DNA of 60,212 bases from CAZIKF01 sp964539825 (GCA_964539825.1 CAZIKF010000030.1:1-60212), one strand, 5' to 3'; shown: positions 50,980-60,212, numbered from the stretch's first letter. Notes: generated by a model not told the origin, from the letters alone. Numbers and translations: made by a program.

Positions 50980-51129
50980 ATGATTGAGTTCGTTCCAGAT
51001 CTACTAACATCAACACTCTGTTTATTCTTTTCCGCGTCTTTTACATTCCTATTCGTTGAAGCTATCCGCAGCCGAAACGAAAACCAATTCTTCTTATCTC
51101 AAAGAAATTGCAAAATGCCTAAGAGGTGA
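50980..51129 (+). CDS. Tiny membrane protein (49 aa)
   Basis: A frame too short for common thresholds. AAGGAGGGGACC immediately precedes the ATG at 50980, a near-perfect ribosome binding site, 11 bases after the excisionase-like gene. One membrane segment (LLTSTLCLFFSASFTFLFVEAI, about residues 8-29) is followed by a basic, polar tail. Possible small toxin or membrane regulator. No family recognised. Confidence 0.62.
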   Translation: MIEFVPDLLTSTLCLFFSASFTFLFVEAIRSRNENQFFLSQRNCKMPKR

Positions 51130-51149
51130 GAAGAGAACCGAAACTTAGG

Positions 51150-51180
51150 TGGTAGCTTGAGCGCACAGCAGTACCACCTG
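51150..51180 (+). repeat. Inverted repeat between the small genes and ugd
   Basis: AGGTGGTA and TACCACCT, about 17 nt apart. Possible hairpin in the leader or a terminator without a T run. The region 51130-51374 otherwise holds the ugd promoter and a GGGAG before its ATG. Confidence 0.4.
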
Positions 51181-51374
51181 ACGTTCTTTTTCTTCCAAAA
51201 GGATGCACATGCATCGCCCGTCGTCGTGAAACATCACCATGCGGCCCTCCTGAGTGCTTTTTTCCTGCTAACTACCAGGTCCTGACCATAAACTGCCGGG
51301 ACAAAGACACCTGTCTTCTTGTACCTGATCTCCTACTCTGGTATAACTGTGCCCCTATTTCCTGGGAGAACACT

Positions 51375-52754
51375 ATGAGTTCATTCGAGCGTACTATCCT
51401 CTGTATTGGCGCCGGTTATGTTGGCGGCCCAACTATGGCCATGATTGCCCTGAAGTGTCCTTCTTATAAAGTTCATGTAGTAGACATCAACCAGGCAAAG
51501 ATAGACGCCTGGAATTCCGATTCCCTACCTATCTATGAACCCGGCCTTCAAGAGATCGTGGAGGAAAGGCGCGGGAAGAACCTTTTTTTTACGACTGAAG
51601 TGGAAGAGGGCGTACGTGAGGCGGATATCATCTTTGTTAGTGTGAATACTCCCACCAAGACCTTTGGTGTGGGAGCTGGAGAGGCAGCTGATCTCCAGTA
51701 TTGGGAACGTACGGCTCGGATGATTTCTGAAGTTTCACAGAGTCCTAAAATCGTTGTAGAAAAGAGTACCCTTCCGGTCCGAACCGCTGAAGCCATGGCT
51801 AAAATTCTAAGAGCAAATTCCAAAGGAATTGCTTTTGAAGTAGTGTCTAACCCTGAGTTTTTAGCTGAAGGAAATGCTATCGAGGATCTACTGGAACCCG
51901 ATAGGGTTCTCATAGGTGCTGAAGAAACCGCAGAGGGTAAGAAGGCTAGTGAGGAAATTGAGAAGATCTACAGACATTGGGTGGCTAAGGATCGAATAAT
52001 TACAACCAATGTTTGGTCCAGCGAACTTTCCAAATTAGTCGCGAATGCCTTTCTCGCTCAGCGAGTTTCCTCGATCAATTCTATCAGTGCCCTCTGTGAG
52101 ACTACCGGAGCCAGCATAGACGAGGTTGCTCATGCCATTGGAACCGATAGCCGCATAGGTCCTAAATTTCTCAAAGCGTCTGTTGGTTTTGGTGGGTCCT
52201 GCTTTAAAAAGGACATCTTGAATCTTGTGTACATCGCCAGGAGTTACGGACTTGAGGAAGTTGCCCGCTACTGGGAGCAAGTAGTTGACATGAATTCCTA
52301 CCAGCAGGACCGCTTTGTTGCCAATATGCTCAGAAACATGTTCAACACCCTTGCTGGTAAACGCGTTACGCTGCTTGGTTTTGCCTTTAAGGCAAATACA
52401 GGAGACACCCGCGAATCACCTGCCTTATACGTGGCTAAGCGACTGCTAGATGAGAAAGCCCAGATCGTAATTTCCGATCCCAAAGCACTTGAGCAGGCCA
52501 AAGTAGATCTCAAGGAATGGAATGGAAATATAAGCTACATTGAAGATCCCTATGAAGCCGTAAAAGGTTCCCATGGTATTGCCCTTATGACCGAATGGGA
52601 ACAATACCGGAATCTGGATTTTCAAAGGATCTTTAATTCAATGCAAAAACCCGCGTCCATTTTTGATGGGAGAAATATTCTTCCCGAGGGAGACCTGCAT
52701 AAGATCGGCTTCAGCGTTTTCCCAATTGGCAAGCCCCCACTCGTCCACAACTAA
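51375..52754 (+). CDS. UDP-glucose 6-dehydrogenase, eukaryote-like
   Basis: 459 residues. The NAD site is CIGAGYVGGPTMAMIA, and the catalytic Cys is in GFGGSCFKKD, near 276. The opening and EVVDINQAKIDAWNS-like pattern, SVNTPTKTFG and NPEFLAEGNAIEDLLEPDRVLIG, match the animal/plant-type enzyme more than the usual short bacterial Ugd. It oxidises UDP-glucose to UDP-glucuronate. The epimerase at 21254 would use the product. Its 3' end overlaps czcA by 4 bases. Confidence 0.93.
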   Translation: MSSFERTILCIGAGYVGGPTMAMIALKCPSYKVHVVDINQAKIDAWNSDSLPIYEPGLQEIVEERRGKNLFFTTEVEEGVREADIIFVSVNTPTKTFGVGAGEAADLQYWERTARMISEVSQSPKIVVEKSTLPVRTAEAMAKILRANSKGIAFEVVSNPEFLAEGNAIEDLLEPDRVLIGAEETAEGKKASEEIEKIYRHWVAKDRIITTNVWSSELSKLVANAFLAQRVSSINSISALCETTGASIDEVAHAIGTDSRIGPKFLKASVGFGGSCFKKDILNLVYIARSYGLEEVARYWEQVVDMNSYQQDRFVANMLRNMFNTLAGKRVTLLGFAFKANTGDTRESPALYVAKRLLDEKAQIVISDPKALEQAKVDLKEWNGNISYIEDPYEAVKGSHGIALMTEWEQYRNLDFQRIFNSMQKPASIFDGRNILPEGDLHKIGFSVFPIGKPPLVHN

Positions 52755-55700
52755 GTTTCCGAATCTCGTTTCAAGGGGTAGGTCGCACGGTAGAGCACCG
52801 GAAGGACCATCAGGGTCAACAAAGTTGAGGATAGAATACCTCCAATTACCGCTGTGGCCAGCGGTCGCTGGACTTCCGCACCGGTACCAGTAGCAAGAGC
52901 CATGGGTATGAATCCCAGGGACGCTACCAGGGCAGTCATCAGAACAGGTCTCAATCTTGTGATGGCCCCCTTCTCTATTGCCTCCTGTAGAGGCAAACCT
53001 CTTTCGAGTAGATTTCTTAGAAAAGAAACCATCACCAATCCATTGAGAACGGCTACCCCGGATAAGGCTATGAATCCAACTCCTGCAGAAATAGATAGGG
53101 GAATTCCCCGTATCCAAAGAGCTAATACTCCTCCTGTCAGAGCAAAGGGCACTCCCGTAAAAACCACCAACCCATCTCGTATGGTTCCAAAGCAACTGAA
53201 AAGCAGGCCAAGAATGAGCATAAGAGAGAGTGGAACTACCACTTTTAATCGATCGGTAGCGGAAATCATCTGTTCAAATTGCCCACCCCAATCGATCCAG
53301 TACCCGGCTGGGACAGCTACTTTTTCTCTGATAGCTTTTTGTGCCTCATTGACGAATGAGCCAAGATCTCTCTCTTGAACATTTGCCATTACTACCACCC
53401 TTCGTTTTCCGTTCTCTCTGCTAATCTGGTTAGGACCGGGAACTACAGATATTCTGGCAATAGATTGAAGAGGAATATAGCTCTTAGTACCAGCTCTAGA
53501 GTGGGGAACTCTAATCGGTAGTCGGCGTATGGAGTCGATGTTTTTGCGCAGTTCCTCATCAAGTCGAACCACCAGGGAAAACCTTCTATCTCCTTCGAAA
53601 ATTTCACCGACCGGCATTCCTCCAATCGCGACTCGAATGGCATTCTGTACATCGGAAACATTGAGCCCATATCTTGCCAGATCATCTCGTAAGATTTGTA
53701 CTGACAGAACGGGAAGGCCAGAGACTTGCTCCACGCGTACATCGGCCGCACCTCCAATCCGCTCCAGAACTTCTACGATTTCCTGTGCCACATCTGATAA
53801 CACCGCTCGGTCATCGCCAAACACCTTCACAGCCACATCCGTCCTCACTCCGGAGATCAACTCGTTGAATCTCATTTCTATAGGCTGTGTAAACTCATAT
53901 TTATTACCCGGGATTGGTTGAACCATCTGGGAAATCTCAGCGACGAGTGCTGACTTCTCCTTGGCTGGGTCCGGCCATGACTTTCTGGGTTTGAGTATTA
54001 CAAAAGTATCAGCTACGCTAGGCGGCATTGGGTCTGTCGCCACTTCTGCAGTTCCGATTTTTGAGAAAACCCTCTCTACTTCGGGAATCTTGAGAAGCGC
54101 TTTTTCCAGAACATGCTGCATAGAAACTGCCTGGGTCAGACTGGTTCCAGGAATTCTCAAGGCATGCATGGCAATATCGCCTTCATCTAGACCTGGAATG
54201 AATTCCGTACCCATCCGGGAAGCAAGAAGTCCACTCAAGACTACTATGCAAACTGATGTAATGAGGACGAGAGCCGTGTTCTTCATGGACCATTGTAGAA
54301 CTATAGAATAAAGCCGCTTTAGAATTCCAAGGATTCCCTGATCCCCTTCAACCACCTTACCTCCAAGGAAAATGGCTACACTAGCAGGAATGAAAGTAAC
54401 AGAGAGAATTGAGGCCGCCAATAGGGCCGTGACTACGGTAAATGCCATGGGATTGAACATCTTTCCTTCCACTCCTGAAAGCGTAAAAATTGGCAAATAA
54501 ACAACCATGATGATGGCCTGACCAAAGAGTAAGGAACGGCGCACTTCTTTGGACGCCTGGAATGTGATGAGGAGACGTTCCTTACGATTTAATGCTCTGC
54601 CGAGCCTGGCCTGCTCCACGGCAAAGCAGCGGATACAATTCTCTACAATCACCACGGCTCCATCTACTATGATGCCAAAGTCCAGAGCGCCCAGGCTCAT
54701 CAAGTTAGCACTCACTTTGTTCGCCACCATGCCCGTTATCGTAAAAAGCATGGAAAGAGGGATGACCAGGGCTGTAATCAATGCAGCACGAAAATTTCCT
54801 AGGAACAGGAACAGAACTGCGATTACCAATAGTGCGCCCTCTAACAAATTATTGCGTACGGTTTCCATGGTTAGATCCACCAACCTGGTTCGATCATAAA
54901 CAGGACTCGCAGCAATCCCAGCTGGTAGGGAACGATCAATTTGGTTCATTTTCGTAGCCACCGCTTGCGCTACAGATCTACTGTTCTCTCCCATCAACAT
55001 AAAGGCAGTACCCAGTACCACTTCCTGACCATTTTCTGTGGCAGCTCCACTCCTCAATTCCCGACCTACGCGGACCTTTGCCACATCCTTGATAAAAATC
55101 GGGATACCTTCATGGTGCTTAACCACGATTGACTCAATTTCATCAATCCGAGAAACCCTTCCGGGAGTCCTGATCAGGTACTGTTCTCCGTTGTGTTCAA
55201 TGTAGCCAGCTCCCATGTTCTCGTTGTTTTGAACCAGGGCAGAGATGATATCTTTGAGACTTAGCTCATATGCCATGAGTTTTTGTGGATCCGGATTCAC
55301 ATGGTATTGCTTGTCATATCCACCGATGGAATTTACCTCCGTGACCCCCGGAACGGTAAGTAACTGTGGTTTCACCACCCAATCCTGGATTTCCCGTAAA
55401 TCCATAGAGGAATAGGGAGTACCATCGGGCTTGCGTGCTCCGTCGCGAGCATGCACATTCCACATATATATCTCACCTAAACCGGTGGCAATGGGACCCA
55501 TAACGGGATCAAGACCTGATCCCAGCCGGTTTCTGACTTGCTGGAGCTTTTCGTTGATTAGCTGACGGGCAAAGTAAATGTCTGTGCCATCAACAAACAC
55601 CACGGTCACCTGTGATAGGCCGTATCGAGAAAGCGAACGAGTGTATTCGAGAGCAGGCAATCCCGACATTAGTGTTTCAATGGGAAAGGTAATCTGCTGC

Positions 55701-55885
55701 TCCACTTCCAGAGGAGAATAACCAGGTGCTTCCGTGTTGATTTGAACCTGTACGTTTGTAATATCAGGAACAGCATCAATGGGAAGTCTGTGAAAATTAT
55801 AAACTCCCAGGACAGCTATTCCTGCGGCAATAGACAGCACCAGCCATCGTTGTGATATGGAAAAGCGTAAAATTTTTTCGAACAA
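52751..55885 (-). CDS. czcA: CzcA-type heavy-metal RND efflux pump
   Basis: About 1044 residues. The frame also extends to a GTG at 55927, but GAGGAG before the TTG at 55885 makes this start likelier. Twelve membrane helices are expected. Helix 4 has DFGIIVDGAVVIVEN, the signature of the Czc/Cnr group (Co, Zn, Cd, Ni) rather than the Cus copper/silver group. It exports divalent metal by proton antiport with CzcB and CzcC. It is last in the operon, 8 bases or more after czcB. Confidence 0.93.
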   Translation of the reverse strand: MFEKILRFSISQRWLVLSIAAGIAVLGVYNFHRLPIDAVPDITNVQVQINTEAPGYSPLEVEQQITFPIETLMSGLPALEYTRSLSRYGLSQVTVVFVDGTDIYFARQLINEKLQQVRNRLGSGLDPVMGPIATGLGEIYMWNVHARDGARKPDGTPYSSMDLREIQDWVVKPQLLTVPGVTEVNSIGGYDKQYHVNPDPQKLMAYELSLKDIISALVQNNENMGAGYIEHNGEQYLIRTPGRVSRIDEIESIVVKHHEGIPIFIKDVAKVRVGRELRSGAATENGQEVVLGTAFMLMGENSRSVAQAVATKMNQIDRSLPAGIAASPVYDRTRLVDLTMETVRNNLLEGALLVIAVLFLFLGNFRAALITALVIPLSMLFTITGMVANKVSANLMSLGALDFGIIVDGAVVIVENCIRCFAVEQARLGRALNRKERLLITFQASKEVRRSLLFGQAIIMVVYLPIFTLSGVEGKMFNPMAFTVVTALLAASILSVTFIPASVAIFLGGKVVEGDQGILGILKRLYSIVLQWSMKNTALVLITSVCIVVLSGLLASRMGTEFIPGLDEGDIAMHALRIPGTSLTQAVSMQHVLEKALLKIPEVERVFSKIGTAEVATDPMPPSVADTFVILKPRKSWPDPAKEKSALVAEISQMVQPIPGNKYEFTQPIEMRFNELISGVRTDVAVKVFGDDRAVLSDVAQEIVEVLERIGGAADVRVEQVSGLPVLSVQILRDDLARYGLNVSDVQNAIRVAIGGMPVGEIFEGDRRFSLVVRLDEELRKNIDSIRRLPIRVPHSRAGTKSYIPLQSIARISVVPGPNQISRENGKRRVVVMANVQERDLGSFVNEAQKAIREKVAVPAGYWIDWGGQFEQMISATDRLKVVVPLSLMLILGLLFSCFGTIRDGLVVFTGVPFALTGGVLALWIRGIPLSISAGVGFIALSGVAVLNGLVMVSFLRNLLERGLPLQEAIEKGAITRLRPVLMTALVASLGFIPMALATGTGAEVQRPLATAVIGGILSSTLLTLMVLPVLYRATYPLKRDSET

Positions 55886-55933
55886 AGCACTCTCCTCGGC
55901 CCTTAGCGTGTCCCCTTGAAAGTACACAACCTA

Positions 55934-57442
55934 TCAGTGGTCATGGGTAGCTCCTGATTTTTCAAGATCCGCCTTTAATACGAAGCTGTTTGTACTGGCA
56001 TAGGACTGACCCGCCCTGAGCCCGCTAGTAACTTCCACCCATAGCTCATCGTGACGACCTAGAGTCACTGGCCGCACTTCAAAGAATTTGCCGAATCGAC
56101 CAAAGACAGCCTTTGTGTCACGGTAGGTTTGGACAGCACTTCTCAAAACTGCTATCGAAACTGGAAAGGTCGCTGTTTGAATGGACATGGACGCGAATAG
56201 TCCGGGTCTCCATAGTCCCTCCTCATTGGGGATTAATACACGTGCTTCCACCGATTGGGTATCTCTACCCACGGTAGATCCTATGTAAGAAATCCTGCCT
56301 GTGGTTGCCAGCTCCAGACCAGGTGATTTCACATGGACCTTCTGACCCAATTGAACATTGGGTAGATCCCTGGCATATACGGTAATACGACCCCATAACT
56401 GGCGCAGGTCCGCAATGGTATAGATCAAACTGTCCGCTTTGAGAGACTCTCCAAGAACAATTTCCTTTTCCACCACCGTGCCTGCCTGTGGAGCGCGAAC
56501 CTCATAGCTGGTCTGGGTGTATTCCTCGGACTGGGACCCTGCCAACTCTTCCTTCTTCAATCCCAATGCCAGAAGCTTCTGGCGGGCAACATCTCGATTG
56601 ATTTCCGCCTCGGCAAGCTTCTGCCTGGCTTCCAAAAAATCCTGTTGCGCACTTTTCCGTTGTTTCCATAGCCTCTCTTCTCTCTCAAAGGTAGACTTGG
56701 CCATTTCCTGAAGCCGGAGTGCGGCTCGTAGAGATCCTCGCATCTCGGCCATCTCTCTACTCTCCACTACGGCCAGAACATCTCCTTTCTCTACTCTCTC
56801 TCCCTGCCGTTTCAGAACCTTTGACACCACTCCTTCAATACGGGGAACCACATGGGTGAGTCGATCCTCATTAAAATGAATCTCTCCAGGTAGTTTCAGA
56901 TGAATGTTCATCACCCTGGCATCAGCCACCTCTATATCTACTCCCGCATATTTTGCTGATTCAGGGGTCAGTTCTACACGCCCCTCAACCTGAGAATGCT
57001 CCCATTGATAAAGCTCTTTTTCATGAAAAGCTCGAATTTGCATCTCAAAGGAGTGCGGTTCCCGAACTATCGCGTCTGCAACCAGGTAATCGTCCAAGAC
57101 CCGGAAAAGGAAGGTCTCCCTGGGCTCTCCAAGACGAGAAAGATCTACTTCAACCCGAAGGTCTTCCGGAGGGATTGTCCTTTTGCGATGGTAACCGAAA
57201 GCCCTGAATCGGGGTGGGGAACCGGTTTCAAATATTTTCAATTCTAATTGAAAGTCAGTTCCAAAAAGCCAGCCTCCATGGGGTCCTTTATGGGGCTCCT
57301 TTCCTCCATCATGAACTTCCTCGTTCTCAGAATGAACTTCCTCATGCTGACCCTTATGTGTTTCAAGGGTCAAAATCTTAGTCCCAAGCAATGTACTCGC
57401 CACTGTTACCACAATTATCGCGATCAAAGTCTTACTACTCAT
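55934..57442 (-). CDS. czcB: CzcB-type periplasmic adaptor
   Basis: 502 residues. An N-terminal membrane anchor is followed by a His-rich segment (about 28-58, with many His and Glu), probably metal-binding. The barrel-sandwich and coiled-coil hairpin domains follow, with VPRIEGVVSKVLKRQGERV, and the tail ends THDH. Links the RND pump to the outer-membrane channel. It overlaps czcC by 8 bases. Confidence 0.92.
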   Translation of the reverse strand: MSSKTLIAIIVVTVASTLLGTKILTLETHKGQHEEVHSENEEVHDGGKEPHKGPHGGWLFGTDFQLELKIFETGSPPRFRAFGYHRKRTIPPEDLRVEVDLSRLGEPRETFLFRVLDDYLVADAIVREPHSFEMQIRAFHEKELYQWEHSQVEGRVELTPESAKYAGVDIEVADARVMNIHLKLPGEIHFNEDRLTHVVPRIEGVVSKVLKRQGERVEKGDVLAVVESREMAEMRGSLRAALRLQEMAKSTFEREERLWKQRKSAQQDFLEARQKLAEAEINRDVARQKLLALGLKKEELAGSQSEEYTQTSYEVRAPQAGTVVEKEIVLGESLKADSLIYTIADLRQLWGRITVYARDLPNVQLGQKVHVKSPGLELATTGRISYIGSTVGRDTQSVEARVLIPNEEGLWRPGLFASMSIQTATFPVSIAVLRSAVQTYRDTKAVFGRFGKFFEVRPVTLGRHDELWVEVTSGLRAGQSYASTNSFVLKADLEKSGATHDH

Positions 57443-58739
57443 TTTTTACCTCCCCCTTTTTTTTCAACGAACCTCCTGTTAGGCGGACCAGATCAGAAAA
57501 GGCCACGTGGTAGTTCACAAGTGCCTCAATATGATCACCCAGGGTTTGTACCCAGGTTCGTTGTGAGTCAAGAAGATTCAGGTATCCGAGTTTTCCGAGA
57601 CGATATCCTTCCTGAACCATTTCAAAGGCACTCTTCGCGCGTGGGAGAATTTCTTCCTTCAATATTTTTGCATGTTCGAACCTGGCCATTGCTAGTTCAA
57701 ATTTCTCAGCGAGGTCTCTATGCGCCTCCATATAGGCCTGCTGCCTTAGTAAGCCCTTGTGGGAAAGAATCGCTTGCCGGGCTGCTAACTCCCCACGCTT
57801 ACGATCAAATATGGGAATCTCCAGGCCTAACCCCAGGCTGTAGCCATCGCCCCCATCCTCCTCGAAATGAGTAGTACCGACTCGAATACTCAGATCTGGA
57901 CGCCGAGATTTTCGTACCATTTCCAGTTTTACCCTGGCTGCTTGAGTACTTAAATGCCAGCGCTTCAGTACTGGAGAACTTTCCAACTGTGACTCAAAAA
58001 CATCAAAAGATGGAGGTGTTTCAAGGTCTCCCAAATTCCCTTTTACTTTAAGGAATTCAGGTTCAGCCTGGCCCATCAAGGTTGTCAGGGAACGCAGGAA
58101 GTTTCTCCGTCTCATCTCAGCCTCATTAAGGGAAATTCGGGCTTCGGCATGTGCGATTCCAGCCTTGGAAACAGCCGCTGGTGAAACTTTTCCTGCCTCT
58201 TGGCGCGCAGAAACGGTTTGAACCAGTTGCTCAGCGACTTTTACTCTCCTTCTTCCCAGCTCCACTCGATTCTGAGCGCCGAGCAATCGATAAAAGGCCG
58301 CATAAATATCGGCATTAAAATCCATCTCAGCTATCCTGTAATCCAACCGAATAGCCTCCAGCTTCAATGCTGCAGCCTGGATTTTTGCTGCTCTCTGCCC
58401 CATCCAGGGTATGGCTTGTTCCAGTTCAACAATTAGCTTGGGGGCCTCGGAGCTTGATCCCCCAAAGTCCTCTCGCTCTATTCCTAGAACGGGATTAGAG
58501 TAAGTCCGTGACTGCTCCAGGAAACCCTCTTGAACGGCGATGCTCTTACGCACCGATTTCAAGATAAGGCTTTGCTTATTGGCAATTTGAAGGGACTCCT
58601 CAAAGGTTAGTACAACTGATGGAACTGAAGATGAACTCTTCGAGTCCTCAATGGATCCCATACCTGAAGAAAAGCCTTTCTCGGTCAAGCTAAGTCCAAG
58701 GAAGAGAACAAGAAACTGAAGTTTAAGATGCTGTTGCAT
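57435..58739 (-). CDS. czcC: CzcC-type outer-membrane efflux protein
   Basis: 434 residues with a signal peptide and two TolC-like repeats, seen in the paired helical segments around NPVLGIEREDF and RPDLSIRVGTTHF. Forms the outer-membrane trimeric channel of the metal pump. First gene of the czcCBA run and overlaps czcB by 8 bases. Confidence 0.92.
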   Translation of the reverse strand: MQQHLKLQFLVLFLGLSLTEKGFSSGMGSIEDSKSSSSVPSVVLTFEESLQIANKQSLILKSVRKSIAVQEGFLEQSRTYSNPVLGIEREDFGGSSSEAPKLIVELEQAIPWMGQRAAKIQAAALKLEAIRLDYRIAEMDFNADIYAAFYRLLGAQNRVELGRRRVKVAEQLVQTVSARQEAGKVSPAAVSKAGIAHAEARISLNEAEMRRRNFLRSLTTLMGQAEPEFLKVKGNLGDLETPPSFDVFESQLESSPVLKRWHLSTQAARVKLEMVRKSRRPDLSIRVGTTHFEEDGGDGYSLGLGLEIPIFDRKRGELAARQAILSHKGLLRQQAYMEAHRDLAEKFELAMARFEHAKILKEEILPRAKSAFEMVQEGYRLGKLGYLNLLDSQRTWVQTLGDHIEALVNYHVAFSDLVRLTGGSLKKKGEVKNE

Positions 58740-58887
58740 GTTGGTTCCCCATGCTTTGATAGAGCTTTAGTGAATCAAACCTGTGCAGAACTATGCGAAA
58801 GAAGTGGGGCGGCACAGCCACACTAATCTCATAATTAGCTCATTTTGAACGCAGCAAATCCCTTGCTGGCGATCAGAGTTTTTAAAA

Positions 58888-59235
58888 CTATGCTCTTGGA
58901 GGATGAAAAGGTGGGGGAGTGTAATGGGTAATCAAATTGAAATCGAAGGGAACCAGATCCCCCTGTAACAACGACCCCGAAATATCGGGAAATCCACTTT
59001 GAAGATGCAAAGTAGTGCTGCATGAACCGTGATGGCAATGTTCCGAGCCATGGTGCTCAGAGCTGTTACTATGCTGAGTTGAACCTTGTTCAGTAGAGCA
59101 GGAAACGCAAAGCATAGCGGAAGATTCCAAAGAATTATCAATCAGGCTATGACACAGAAAAAGGTCAGCCAACTGAAAAGAAGTCTGGAAACTAAACAGA
59201 ACTATCAGTAAATATGCAATGAAACGCGATCTCAA
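58888..59235 (-). CDS. His/Cys-rich small exported protein
   Basis: About 115 residues from a TTG at 59235 with GGGAG 9 bases before it. Hydrophobic start (signal or anchor), then a metal-ligand-rich segment with CVSCSTEQ and HHGSEHCHHGSC. It lies upstream of czcC on the same strand, so a sensor, scavenger or CzcI-like regulator of the metal pump is likely. The family is not recognised. Confidence 0.65.
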   Translation of the reverse strand: MRSRFIAYLLIVLFSFQTSFQLADLFLCHSLIDNSLESSAMLCVSCSTEQGSTQHSNSSEHHGSEHCHHGSCSTTLHLQSGFPDISGSLLQGDLVPFDFNLITHYTPPPFHPPRA

Positions 59236-59325
59236 ATCCCAGTTCTCCCTGATTCTTAGGAGGTCCAACGCATTAACTTAACGCGTAGGAATCGAGCCAG
59301 GATAACATTCTACACAATAAGTCGC

Positions 59326-59455
59326 TATACCGAAAAACAAGCCAATGCCCGTGGTAGGTTCATGACCAAAATAAGCTAATCTGCGATGACCAAACCAATC
59401 GACAGATTCCTCGTTGGGCTGGGAATCCGGGCAATCCAAATGCGTTAGGGCATGG
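59326..59455 (+). repeat. Diverged relative of the 127-bp repeat
   Basis: A single unit with TATACCG, GTAGGTTCATGACCAA and GGGAATCCGGGCAA in the same order and at similar spacing as at 20954-21257. The hairpins are partly changed. As there, it lies between two leftward genes. Confidence 0.65.
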
Positions 59456-59473
59456 ATCTATGTGAAATCTGGT

Positions 59474-60160
59474 TTATTGTAGTTTTTGGAAGTCTTCGAG
59501 CTTCTTCTTCAATTCTGAGCCCGTGGCATGAGGGCTCTCGACTTTGTTTTGAATCTGGAATCTCAGAGTCCTCGCCTTTTCTTCACGACTCTGTCGTAGA
59601 CCACCATCTTTGGGGATTTTAACGGTGATGTCGTTGGAATAGTATTGAAGCTCTTGGCGGGGAAAGGTAATCTCGACAATACGCCCGAAGCCAAATCCAC
59701 GAACCTCTACATGAGCCCTGTAGATCGGCCAGTTCTCAATCTGAATTTCCACATCCCAGGGAGTAAAAAACTTATAGTCCCACTCGAGAATTGTAAGCTC
59801 GAAACTGAATTCATCTCCAGAGACGTCTTCCCCGCGCTTTTCCATGCGAGAAAAAATGTGCTCCCCGCCGGTGCTTTGCAGTTCAATATCCACCCAGGGA
59901 TCCCTGAGCTCAATGTCTACAGAGTAATCGTTCTGACCTTCTTGAAGGTCCACTTCTGTCTGGGTAGGGCGGTATCCACGAGCCCTGGTCTTAATAAAAG
60001 CACGATTATTCTTAATCCGTGCGCTTGAACGATAGTTCTCTATCTCTTTACCCCATTCATTCGCGACCTGAAGCTCAAACCTGTAACCCCCGGTTTCAAT
60101 AACCTGGGAAAAGGCTGCACTTACAAAGACAAAGAATACCAACGAAAAAGTTCTAATCAT
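59474..60160 (-). CDS. Secreted protein of unknown function
   Basis: About 228 residues from the ATG at 60160 (GAGGTTGGAA before it). Signal peptide 1-18. Then a beta-rich part (ARIKNNRAFIKTRARGYRPTQTEVDL) and a repeated-looking DPWVDIELQS..., ending in a Lys-rich helix. No family recognised. Separate from the czc operon by the repeat. Confidence 0.72.
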   Translation of the reverse strand: MIRTFSLVFFVFVSAAFSQVIETGGYRFELQVANEWGKEIENYRSSARIKNNRAFIKTRARGYRPTQTEVDLQEGQNDYSVDIELRDPWVDIELQSTGGEHIFSRMEKRGEDVSGDEFSFELTILEWDYKFFTPWDVEIQIENWPIYRAHVEVRGFGFGRIVEITFPRQELQYYSNDITVKIPKDGGLRQSREEKARTLRFQIQNKVESPHATGSELKKKLEDFQKLQ

Positions 60161-60212
60161 TTCCAACCTCGAACCAAAATTCTGAACTCCTGGGCCCCTC
60201 ATGAAAACCCAA

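Noticed and set aside
52638..53195. Minus-strand frame of 185 codons
   Set aside because: Overlaps both ugd and czcA coding frames; a shadow.

Overview
The window is 60.2 kb of roughly 45% GC bacterial DNA with one 100-base run of N (13854-13953), so it is a scaffold rather than a finished piece. Lipoproteins, many Sec signal peptides, a tripartite RND metal efflux system and TolC-like outer-membrane parts show a diderm (Gram-negative) bacterium. The phylum cannot be fixed from the sequence. The HNH nuclease family at 1.2-2.2 kb resembles ones I know as common in Bdellovibrionota. The DUF58/BatA-type VWA cluster is more usual in spirochaetes, Planctomycetes-Verrucomicrobia and relatives.

Layout. 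0-5.8 kb is an accessory stretch: the 5' part of a secreted-protein gene running off the left edge, IS630-like scraps, an HNH nuclease gene with a one-base frameshift near its start, a MntA-HepT type nucleotidyltransferase/DUF86 pair, a Fic protein behind repeated operator-like boxes, a second copy of the HNH leader, and a broken copy of a TetR 3' end. 5.8-9.5 kb has a DUF4143 ATPase and a TetR regulator with a class 3 lipase, with three copies of one 16-bp operator. 9.5-13.6 kb is housekeeping (GlyRS; YggS-YggT-DivIVA) plus a lipoprotein, then repeats around the gap. 14-19 kb holds an alpha/beta hydrolase, a gingipain-like C25 protease and an ABC-F ATPase.

19-23.5 kb is a surface-polysaccharide block (initiating sugar transferase, UDP-glucuronate epimerase, TviB/WbpO-type dehydrogenase), interrupted by a 127-bp structured tandem repeat, followed by tRNA-Ser(GGA). 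23.7-30.1 kb is a tightly overlapping leftward run: HAD phosphatase, secreted VWA protein, membrane coiled-coil protein, long acidic repeat protein and calcium-repeat (TSP3) secreted protein. 30-31.7 kb has a mannose-6-phosphate isomerase type cupin and an AbiEii-like nucleotidyltransferase with a small partner. 31.8-38 kb has a VWA protein and a HEAT-repeat/M48 membrane protease fusion.

38-41.8 kb is a small defence/toxin-antitoxin graveyard: HicAB, YefM-YoeB, an orphan toxin-tail/immunity-like pair, a truncated Cas3 with no CRISPR array, and two MITE-like inverted-repeat elements. 41.8-48.4 kb is a four-gene DUF58/BatA-type VWA operon without a MoxR ATPase. 48.5-52.8 kb has two glycosyltransferases, three tiny genes with strong ribosome binding sites, and an animal-type UDP-glucose dehydrogenase that could feed UDP-glucuronate to the epimerase at 21-22 kb. 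52.8-60.2 kb is a CzcCBA metal efflux operon with a His/Cys-rich small protein, a dispersed relative of the 127-bp repeat, and a last secreted protein.

The most interesting unexplained items are the covarying 127-bp repeat family, the overlapping HAD-VWA-coiled coil-acidic-TSP3 gene run, the TetR 16-mer operator set, the trio of tiny genes at 50.6-51.1 kb, and the HNH family's duplicated leader with an 18-bp palindrome.
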